From Argentina anserina (taxonomy: Eukaryota > Streptophyta > Magnoliopsida > Rosales > Rosaceae), in the NCBI RefSeq assembly GCF_933775445.1, contig NC_065878.1:15511395-15575394 (forward strand): a stretch of DNA of 64,000 nucleotides. Direction: 5' to 3'. The notes below the pieces were generated by a model. It saw only the letters and a program-made list of their open reading frames with translations. It made no database searches and was not told where the DNA came from. The position numbers and the translations under genes were made by a program. This document shows, one piece after another, positions 45,130 through 54,728 of the stretch. Position 1 is the stretch's first letter, and each line of letters opens with the position of its first letter.

Positions 45130-47838
45130 ATGGCCAAACTAGCTCAGTTTCACTTCCTTCAAACCTCATTAAGCTCCAACTCACCATCTTTGCCTAGACT
45201 TTCTCCAACCCACACCTTGTTGGAGGACTTGGGTCAGTTGGGTGAGCTCAAGACTTTGAATTCAGATGTCCAGATGATAAAAATGACCAACAACAACAAA
45301 ATGGATGTAAAGGAGAAGTCTTTGGTCACATACTACTTGGAGTTCGGTGATTCCAGGTCAGCTGCAATGGCTTTCTTTGTGGGCTCTGCTCACTATCTTC
45401 CATGGAGTAGTTTCCTAGAAGAGTTTAGAAGATATGGGAATGATTTAGAAGACGTTCTTAAGTTCTTAAGTTCTTTTGTGAGTTTCATAGTGGGGGACTA
45501 ATATTTGATAGCAGAGTTCTTAGTTCTGTTTTGAAACTTTGTGGGAATTTGAAGGAACTGTGGCTTGGGTTGGAAATGCATGCTTATTTGATCAAAAGGG
45601 GGTTTGATTTGGATGTTTACATGAACTGTGCATTTCTTAATTTTTATGGGATTTGTTTAGATATAGAGAAAGCTAAGCAGTTATTTGATGAAATGTCTGA
45701 GAAAGAAGATATGTTGTGGGATGAGGTAATCAAGCTCAACTCTAAGAATGGGAGATGGGTGAATGTTCTTGATTTGTTCAGGAATATGCAACTGTCATTT
45801 GCTAAACCCAATAGTGCTACGATTATCAATGCGCTTCAAGCTTGTGGAAAAGTGAGAGCTTTTAATGAAGGAAAGCAAATTCATGGGTATGTTTTGAGAT
45901 GGGGATTGGAATCGAATTTGTCAATATGCAATTCTCTTAGCATGTACTCCAGAAATGGCAGACTACATTTAGCTAGAGCTGTTTTTGATTCAATGAGTGA
46001 TCATAATTTATTGTCATGGAACTCAATTATCTCTTCTTATTCTGCCCTTGGTTGCTTGAATGATGCTTGGATTGTTTTCAATGAAATGGTGTCTTTGAAT
46101 GTTAAGCCAGACATTGTGACTTGGAATTGCCTTTTGACCGGCCATTCTCTTCATGGCTCGTATCAAAAAGTACTTGCCAATTTGAAGAGAATGCAAGATG
46201 CCGGGTTCAAGCCTAATTCAAGTTCCATTAGTAGTGTTCTTCAATTACTGAATTATGTTTCTTGAAGCATGGGAAAGAAATACATGGTTTTTGTGTATAG
46301 AAATGGACTCGACTATGATGTATATGTAGGAACTTCGTTAGTAGACATGTATGTGAAGAATAGTTGTTTATGCTTTGCTCACATTGTCTTTGACAACATG
46401 AAGAACAAAAGCATTTATGCGTGGAATTCGTTGATATCAGGGTATTCCTTCAAGGGTCTTTTTGAAGACGCTGAACAATTATTAAACAGAATGAGTCAAG
46501 AAGGAATCAAACCAGACTTGGTGACATGGAATGGTTTGATTTCAGGGTATGCAATCAAGGGTCGCCATAAGGATACCAAAGCCGCAATTCAGCAGATGAA
46601 AACTTCAGGGTTAACCCCTAATGTGGTCTCATGGACTGCACTTATATCAGGTTGTTCGCAAAATGAGAATCACGCCGCATCGCTCAAGTATTTTGTTCAA
46701 ATGCAACAAGAAGGTATCAAGGCAAACTTTGCAACCATATCCAGCCTACTTAAAGCTTGTGCAGGACTGTCTTTGTTGCGTAGGGGTGAAGAGATACACT
46801 GTCTAAGCATGCGGAAAGGTTTCATTGAGGATGTATATGTTGCCACAGCACTGATAGATATGTACAAGGCAGGCAATTTCAGATGTGCCTATGAGGTTTT
46901 TAGGATGATTGAAAACAAGACATTAGCTTCTTGGAATTGCATGATCATGGGATTTGCTACATATGGTTCTGTGAAAGAGGTTGTTTCTCTTTTCAGTGAA
47001 ATGTGGGGCTGGTCTGCAGTCAGATGCTATAACTATCAGTGCTGTGGAATTGTTGCAAAAACTCAGGTTTAGTCGATGAAGGATGGAAGTTGTTCGATAG
47101 TATGAGCAGAGATTACAACATAGCTCCAACTATTGAGTATTTCTCGTGCATGGTAGATATTCTTGCAAGAGCTGGTTATCTTGATGAAGCTTGGGATTTT
47201 ATTCAAACGATGCCATTAAAGCCGGATGCTACTGTCTGGGCGCTTTTCTTGGATCCTGCATAACCCATAAGCACTTGGATTTTGCAGAGACTACAGCTAA
47301 GAATCTATTTGAGTTGGAACCTCACAATCCAGCCAATTATGTCCTGGTGATGAACTTATATTCAATGTCAAACAGATGGGTGGATGTGCAACGCCTTAAA
47401 GATTTGATGAGGAAAGTTGGGGTGAAACATAGTCCTGTGTGGAGCTGGACACTAATTGATCAGAAAATCCATACGTACTGTGCAGAAGGAAAACCTCATC
47501 CAGACTCGGGAGAAATATATTTTGAATTGTATCCTTTGATTTCCGAAATGAAGAAAATAGGCTTTGTACCTGACATCAGCTGTGTATATCAAAACATAGA
47601 TGCCGTAGAGAAGAAGATGCTGCTAAGTCACACGGAGAAACTGGCCATTACCTATGGACTGATGAAGATGAGAAAAAGAGAACCTATCAGGGTGGTTAAA
47701 AACACAAGGGTCTGTTCTGATTGTTATACTGTAGCAAACTACATGTCTCGGGTGCGAAAATGCCAGATACTCCTCAAGGATGGTACTCGGTTTCACCACT
47801 TCAGGGAAGGAAAGTGCACCTGCAATGACTGCTGGTAA
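45130..47838 (+). pseudogene. DYW-class pentatricopeptide repeat (PPR) protein, frameshifted pseudogene
   Basis: Homologous along its length to the single-exon PLS-DYW protein At4g01030; such proteins direct C-to-U editing of organelle RNA. The frame starts at 45130 with an organelle-targeting-like N-terminus and stops at 45501. It resumes at 45531-46265 (GKQIHGYVLRWGLESNLSIC, HNLLSWNSIISSYSALG, KPDIVTWNCLL), breaks near 46262, resumes at 46269-47072 (NGLDYDVYVGTSLVDMYVKN, IKPDLVTWNGLISGYAIKG), shifts near 47035, and again near 47220. The end carries E/E+ and DYW parts: KPHPDSGEIYFELYPLISEM, SHTEKLAITYGL with the HxE zinc/catalytic motif, CSDCYTVAN where the usual CxDCH has Tyr, and the terminal CTCNDCW. 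At least four frameshifts and one compensated double shift prevent full translation. It lies between the GH18 and PYL genes, as expected for the syntenic locus. Confidence 0.9.
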
Positions 47839-47839
47839 A

Positions 47840-48689
47840 GACAGCCTAGGATCAATGCACATAAGATGAGAGTTTGACCACAAAAAACGCACAACTCGTG
47901 AGCAATGGCTCAGCTTTTTATCGAGCTTAAACACTGCTCATTCACCTGTGAAGTTTCTAGATGTTAATGGACACGGAGCATATACATGACCCTGATATAT
48001 GCTAAGTTATTCTTTTGACGACCATATACACCAAGTCCTTAAGTTTTGAGTTAGTTATCTAAAACATGATCTAGCAGATACTGTTATAGATTTTGAAGTT
48101 TAAAAATATTGTAGTGTATCATTTGTGAAAGAGAATCTGATTTTATCAAACTTCAACATGTAGTGACCCAGTCAATGGAAAAACAGAAGTCAACTAATTA
48201 CAATAATTTATTACGAACACAAATACACGAGTATATACAAAACAAACGCAAAGCAGTGGGTGCTTCCCCTGAATATCCTTCCTGCGCTACAAGATGAAAA
48301 CCCCAGCCATAGATACCATCTCTTTGCCAAGACAAATATTACAGAGCAGTCATACTAACATTGTACCACCATGCACAAAACCACCATGAAAAATAAAATT
48401 CACAGTAAATTCCCTTCCCAATCATGGAGAGCTTATATCAACCTACAAAGTCCATCCTTCAAACAAAAGTACGAGGAACCACAGGCATCCTTTTTAGAGG
48501 AAGAGACTATCCAAGAGCAGTTGGAAGAGAGAAGGATCTTCATCGATCAGAAATGCAAAAACCAGCAATGTTCCCAAAACTTCTGTGAATGGATGGAAAG
48601 TACCTACTAAACTCTACACAGCATCTGAGACGAAAACGACAACTGGAATAACTATAGTCATCGCACTCCTGTTTTGTCCTTCAAATGCA
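47840..48689. other. Spacer between PPR pseudogene and PYL 3' end
   Basis: The right part (from about 48170) probably holds the PYL 3' UTR on the minus strand. A 79-codon frame at 48371-48610 has no family resemblance. Confidence 0.45.
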
Positions 48690-50786
48690 CTAATGATTGA
48701 TGGGTTCTGTTCGATCCTGGACGGCCATCCTCTCTGAGACATCAGCCAACGACTTGAGGTTGCACCTGATCAGGGCCTCAACAAAGTAGCATGTCTCATC
48801 CTTAGTGTTTCCATCAGGCACATCCACCACAAAGGATTCAATAACTAGCGTCCCTGGTCTTCCTTCAATTACCTCAGGATGGACGGTAATAATTGAAGAG
48901 TAATTCTGCAAGTTTCAAGATCATATCAATGAGGCTGAATTAGAATATAACTTTAACAGAGCGAACAACATTTTCGAATCTCAATGGAAAAGGAGAAATA
49001 TAAACCACCTAAATACTATAAGCATTTAATCCCCAGAATCCCAGATGTTTTGAAGCAGACAAATTTTCCTTCTCCTAAATACAATTTTTTTTTTAAAAAA
49101 AAATATCCAGACACATTCACAATATTTATGCCAGTCAACAATATACAACATATGCAGGTAAGCTGCCATTCCTTGGGCCGCATATAACTTTGTAAAATTG
49201 TATACATCATTCCATGCATAATGTAACATGTGAGGTAAATGTGAATGGGACCTAGCATACATATAATATGCATCCCCATAGAAGTCTGTGTGCATAGCTG
49301 TCACCTATAAGCTCTTGTATCTAGTATACTATACATATTCAATCTACTCTTTCCAGAAATAGAAAGTGAAACAATGATATATGACTTTTCAAGCATTGAA
49401 AGATGTAATTAAACCCCACATTCCATGAATTGGGAATAACCAGGCTAATGAGCGGTGATGTCATTTTCCTGTAACCAAACTCTCACTTTTGCTGCTAGGC
49501 TGTATGCATTACAAGGATTTAAGTTCAATATCTAAACCCTAGCTCAAATTGATCAGCATGTTATGCAAACATAAGATCATATGTTCAAAAGAGAACACTG
49601 AAACCCAAGCAAACAATTCAGGAATTGTTACCATGTACTGAAACAAAATTAAAACAGTTTACCAAATACGAAATACTTTTTCTTTTCAGAATCCCATGCA
49701 TTTAACTGATCAACAAAGTATCATAGCCACCTCTATTCAAGCATGATGCAGCTAACATAGAAGTGCATCTAAAATTTTCTTCCAGACAAAGAGAGACAAG
49801 AAGACTACTCACCCTGAGCCTATGATCACCACCAACGATCCTGATGCCAAGAATGTGCTCATCGTCATCAAGAAGCTCCAGTCTCTCAGTGCTGGTAGTT
49901 GCTGGTAGACCAGATTTAACATTCACTTCTCTAAGACTCCCAATGCCAAGGTCCCCCTTCATGACGCACCTGCTAACAAAGGGCTTGTACTTCTGCGGTT
50001 GATCAAATCTCCTGACCAATGACCATACCTAATAAAGAAAGCTAATTCAATTCAACAGCTAATCCAAAGCAAATACGGCACCAATAAGAAACCCAATTGT
50101 TAAGATTTAACTACTCTATGCCATAAAGCATCATCAATTTGTCTGGACACTGACAAAGCTCAAGATATGATCATGTAGAACATGCATGATTCACTTTTCA
50201 TAGAAGTGCTTTCATTTTTCAGCAATCAAATGGATAATCACAGTAATATGAAACAGCAAGCAACTTTCATGACCAATCGTTTCAAATTCAATTCTTTAAG
50301 ATGTAATTCTCCAGATTATATAACCAAACAAAACCGGTTAAATCCAGCAATCGCAAGCCATGAACAAGCTCATCAACACAACAAATCAAATCCAATTTTA
50401 GGACACCCCACAAAAGGTGAATACTTACTCAACTCACCCAACTCATCCACCACAACAAAAACCAGAAACAAAACCATAACATAGAATCAAAACCAACTCA
50501 AAACAATCCCCCAGATATCCAATACCCAACAAAAGTCAACCACAACCCAAAAAAGCCATCTTCAACAAAACAGAAGTCAAACAAACCAACACCACCCAGA
50601 ACCAAAACACTCCACAACTCAAAACACCAAACCAAACCAACCTCCAGAGAGAAAAATACTTACAAGATGCACAGGGGCTTTGACATGCCTGACCAGAGCA
50701 GAAGTGCACTGGTTCTCTCTGGGCTCATGCCTATGGTGCTTCCTTATGTATTGAGTCTCCATGGAATCACCACCAACGCTGCTCAT
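48690..50786 (-). CDS. PYL9: Abscisic acid receptor, PYL7/8/9 (RCAR) clade, 3 exons, 184 aa
   Basis: Soluble START/Bet v 1-fold ABA receptor that, with hormone bound, inhibits group A PP2C phosphatases in cytosol and nucleus. Exons (minus): 50786-50664 (41 codons), 50028-49813 (72 codons), 48905-48690 (71 codons plus TAG); all introns GT-AG, phase 0. Key features: ABA carboxylate-binding Lys36 in RHVKAPVHLVWSLVRRF, gate loop SGLPA (80-84), latch GGDHRLR (107-113), C-terminal helix TCYFVEALIRCNLKSLADVS. The short N-terminus and HLVWSLVRRFDQPQKYKPFV place it in the monomeric PYL7-PYL10 clade. The start is the first ATG of exon 1; a second in-frame ATG lies at codon 9. By position it is co-orthologous to Arabidopsis PYL7 (At4g01026) and PYL9 (At1g01360), so the symbol is approximate. 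Confidence 0.95.
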
Positions 50787-50789
50787 CCT

Positions 50790-53576
50790 GATCAACCCAA
50801 ATCTCTATCTCTCACGCTCACTCTCCTAAAGAAAAAAGCTTCTTCCTTTGCCCACAAATGAAGGCTATCTGAGAGAACCCAAGACAGCAACTTCCACAGA
50901 GGGAAGAGTGTAACAGCCTTCACCTTTCTTTGAGTTTGTTTATTTTGTTAATCCAAAGACACAGGCTTTGGCTCTAGGAAAGATACAAGCCTTGGCAAGC
51001 TAAGCTTAGCTTGGGGGCAGAGAGATACAAGAGTCCACTCTCTCCACCGACAATGGCAATTTTTAAAGCACAAACCTGCAATAAACTATGGTTTTCTTCA
51101 TTGTTGAAAGCAACTTGATTGGTTAAAAAAACTGGGTTTTGGGTTAGCATTACAGTGAGGTGATGGGGTGGGGGTGACAGACCAGTCTTCACCAGTGGTT
51201 TTAAGGTTAGTGGGCAGTAAGTGGGTGTGTGCTTTTCTTTTTAGGCCTAGTGGGTATTGGGCACTGGTGGCCTTTGTTTGTATTAGCAAACCCCAGTAAT
51301 AAGTGGGTGGGGGGTGGGGGAGGAAGTGGGTTTGGGGGGAAGATGATGCTAGATTGCTAGTGGCTGCTTTGCCTTAGTTGCCTGGCATGACTGTTTTGCA
51401 GATCATTTTTGTTAATATTTTAGTTGATAAAGATCATGAGTGTGACAATTAGGATGGAACAAAATAATATCAGATTAATCATCAATACATTAGAGTCGTC
51501 TCCTAATTATTTTATTGCCAATTTATTTTTTAACAGAAAGAATCGCAGCTTTCGAACCTTATGGAAACACCACCAAGCAAGCCCTAATACTACTAACAAG
51601 TAACAAGATAATATCAAGTAGATTTTCAAAAAAAGAAGAAGATAATATCAAGTAGTTAGATAAGACAATTCATCTTCGTTAAGATAAGAATCATAATGAT
51701 GGGGAGTTTTTCTTGAAAGGAGATAAAGATGGGGAGTTGTTCGACTCCTTAAGTCATGGGAATCACTATTGTTTGGTTTATCCTGCGTGCATGTTTAGTT
51801 ATAAATAGAATACAATGAATACAGCAAAGGTTTTAAACCATTCCTACCTTCTTCCTTCCACATACATTGCTTCTACAATTCTTATCTTCCCGTACGTGTG
51901 ACCATTTCTAGCTACTAGTGTTTGCTTCTTCGAACCCTTTTATAAGTAATGCTTGCTTGCCTTTCTCAATCACACTTGCCATGTGATAATCGATTAGAAA
52001 CAAGAAAGAGATGAGTCACTTTGGCAATAAGAAACAAATCTCTTTCTTTCTTTTTTGGGTTATGCATTTCGTCAACATTTATAAATCTTGTGTGAAGTTT
52101 TCTTCATCTCACTTTCTAAGTTATTCTCGCATCTTTTTCTTTGCAACTCCACCTCCGTATGCAACTTGCCCTACAAGTACGTCGATCCTTTCTCGTGATA
52201 TCATGATTAGACAATGATTATTCAAACAAAAAACAACACGTATATGAGAATTTATTATATATACCTGACACATATCTCACGTGGCGTATCTCTTTAATAT
52301 AATTAGTCAATTTTTTACTGTAATTGTTTCTGATTGGTTCTTATATGTAAATAAATTTTTACAATTTTCATCACGTCCATGTTAATTATATCATAGCGTA
52401 ATATAATTGGTTGGGTACACCACATGACAGTGTCACGTGGTGGGGCGGGTACACAGAATGATTACTCCATGTATAGTTATACGAAATTTAGATTAATTTC
52501 TTGATTTTTAATATCTCTAAATGAGTAAAAATAAATTATCAAAGCATTGACTAAATTTAGAGATGACTAAATTTACTTGAGAAAATTAGATAAAATCCCA
52601 TTATTGGAGCCTTCCTTTTAAATCAAACCCATACCCATATTTTTGTTTAATCTACACCTAAAATAAATATTTCAACCTAAAATTTAAATTTTTCATTTTT
52701 CTTATTTCACTTTTTTGCTCTTCCAATATAAAAGTAAAACACATTTCCTTAAATATAGTCATGACTACTTTTCAATTTAATTAGCACTAGTGTTTATGCA
52801 CGCGTTGTGTGCCTGCAATTGTTGCTCGGAAAATTAACATGGAACTTAGGATTATGTAGACAAATAATATAGAAACCATGGCAACAATACAAAGAAACAT
52901 GGTCGTGGATAAAAAGGATTTTAAATTTCTTGCATAAATGATAGCAATTTCAACTCTTTCTAAAAAAAAAAGAATTTGTTCTCACACGATCGTGCAATAC
53001 CATTATGGTTGCACGTTTAGATATTTATTTTTCACTTATTTATTTTTTTATGTAACAATATCAAATTATTATTGTATCATTCATACAATAATTTGCTGAT
53101 TTCTATGAGTTATATAAGGCAAGACTATTATAGGTATTAGGTTCTTGACGGTTACAAAAGGATTACTCTCTTGTCTTTTTTTCCCTTTTATCTTCCCCAC
53201 GGAAATAACTCCTCCTTTTTTTAATTTACTGTATTATCCATGTAGTAGTTTGACCTCATGCTATAAAAATTTAATTATAAAAGGGCAATTGTGGAAAGAG
53301 ATGCATGGTGGTTCATAAGGCTTATTCTTTTAATTAATACCGATGTGACAACTAACATAAAAAATAAAAATTAGAGGCTAGTGATTAAATTTAGAGAAAA
53401 ATCAGGACAAAACAGAGTTAAACTATTATAATAAGGAAATATATAAATGAGTGTGATTTTGATTATTCACTTAATTAAAACAATCAAATGCTAGTTGTTC
53501 TTTTAAAAAAAATCAATGCTTTGAAATTACCAAATTGGTACTTAGTTTTAGTCGTAGAAAACAATTAGGATAAAGA
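50790..53576. other. PYL promoter side and intergenic DNA
   Basis: 50790-51000 is likely 5' UTR and promoter of the PYL gene. 51300-51345 is G-rich (GGGTGGGGGGTGGGGGAGG). The CACGTGGTG/CACCACATGACAGTGTCACG palindrome at 52420-52445 contains a G-box core. A TATA-like TATAAATAG lies near 51801. No coding region is recognised in the remaining AT-rich DNA. Confidence 0.45.
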
Positions 53577-53665
53577 TGTCACGACCCAGACCGCTCCGCC
53601 CTAACACGATATTGTCCGCTTTGGGCATAAGCCTCACGATTTTATTTTTGGGAGCTCAGAAACAC

Positions 53666-53729
53666 TTTCCCAGTGTGTCACCTATCCTGGGATTGCACTG
53701 GGTCAAGCATGCTTAACTTCGGAGTTCTC
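53666..53729 (-). other. 5S rRNA-derived domain in left Cassandra LTR
   Basis: The minus strand reads AGAACTCCGAAGTTAAGCAT, then GCTTGACCCAGTGC and CAGGATAGGTGACACACTGG. It follows plant 5S rRNA (ACTCCGAAGTTAAGCGTGCT..GGATGGGTGACC..TGGGAAGT) and so includes the A-box, intermediate element and C-box of the RNA polymerase III promoter. Relative to 5S it carries changes in the segment after the A-box. This is not a functional rRNA gene. Confidence 0.85.
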
Positions 53730-53898
53730 CTCTCCTCCGAAGCCGTTGAGCCCCCAAAAGGCCTCGCGTTAGATAGAGGTGGGCATGTACATATAAGGCG
53801 CATCACCCCCTCTCCGTTGGTCGATGTGGGATATTATAATCCACCCCCTTTGGGAGTCTGACGCCCTCGTCAGCACACTCGCACCACACGGTAGAGTG

Positions 53899-53910
53899 GC
53901 TCTGATACCA
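53899..53910 (-). other. Primer-binding site of the Cassandra TRIM
   Basis: GCTCTGATACCA on the plus strand is the complement of TGGTATCAGAGC, matching the 3' end of initiator tRNA-Met; two bases (AA) separate it from the LTR. Confidence 0.85.
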
Positions 53911-54000
53911 AATGTCACGACCCGGACCGCTCCGCCCTAACACGATATTGTCCGCTTTGGGCATAACCTTTACAGTTTTTTTTTTGGAGCTCAGAAGCAC

Positions 54001-54064
54001 CTTCCCAGTGTGTCACCCATCCTGAGATTGCACTGTGCCAAACATGCTTAACTTCGGAGTTCTC
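54001..54064 (-). other. 5S rRNA-derived domain in right Cassandra LTR
   Basis: Same domain as in the left LTR: AGAACTCCGAAGTTAAGCAT, GTTTGGCACAGTGC, CAGGATGGGTGACACACTGG. The C-box GGATGGGTGAC is a perfect match here, while the left LTR has GGATAGGTGAC. Confidence 0.85.
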
Positions 54065-54174
54065 CTCTCCTCCGAAGCCGTTGAGCCCCAAAAGGCCTCG
54101 CGTTAGATAGAGATGGACATGTACATATAAGGCGCATCACCCCCTCTTCGTTGGTCGATGTGGGATATTACATA

Positions 54175-54728
54175 AGTTGATTGCAAATAAGGGGTTGGTG
54201 GGTGGTGATATATCATTTTGTTCATTGAGGCACGGTTAATGATATGTTTGAGTTCTATTTGATAGTTTGGTGTTCTATACTCAGTAGGACAATTGGTATG
54301 TGTGTTTGATTCAAATCAGTTGGAACCTGGGCACTAGGTATGTATGCACTTTTCATTTTATTCAATAAGTACTTGTGATTCTACTAAAGAGGTAAAGTTT
54401 TCATTCAGTTCTTCTCACTAGGTGGTAGGATTGATAGCTTTATTTGTGTTGTTTAGGTATAATAAGTTCTTTGATTCTATTAGATAGGTATAAGTGAGTT
54501 GGATGTTTTGTTCTATTAAGTTGACACTAAAATTTTCTTTTATTATGTTTGTAAACATCTTTCGATTCTGTTTAGTACGTAAAATCCTTTGTGTAGATTT
54601 TTGTTGATTCTATTGAGTAGTACTTAACTTTGCTTCTATTTTGTTAGTGTATACCTTTTAGTTATATCAAGTAGAAGTTATTTTGTGGGGTTGTTTTGAT
54701 TTACATTGTATATATAGTGTAGTTCTTT
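54175..54728. other. Intergenic DNA between TRIM and Ty3-family LTR
   Basis: T-rich sequence with loosely repeated TTGATTCTATTNAGTAGGTA-like words about every 50-70 bp (54245-54640). No gene seen. Confidence 0.45.

Larger units (their letters stand above)
53577..54172 (-). mobile_element. Cassandra-type TRIM retrotransposon, complete, 596 bp
   Basis: Two LTRs (53577-53838 and 53913-54172) of 262 and 260 bp surround only 74 bp of internal DNA. The LTRs begin TGTCACGACC and end GATATTATA/GATATTACA on the plus strand and share the Cassandra hallmark ATATTGTCCGCTTTGGGC. The initiator-Met primer-binding site TGGTATCAGAGC is on the minus strand at 53910-53899, next to the right LTR, and a purine tract CAAAGGGGGTGGA is next to the left LTR, so the element points left. 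Both LTRs carry a 5S rRNA-derived segment. No coding capacity, as in all TRIMs. Flanking 5-mers (AAAGA, TAAGT) do not match cleanly. Confidence 0.9.

Noticed and set aside
53660..54070. 5S rRNA genes
   Set aside because: Only the internal promoter half of 5S is present, twice, within LTRs; these are Cassandra LTR domains and not rRNA genes.
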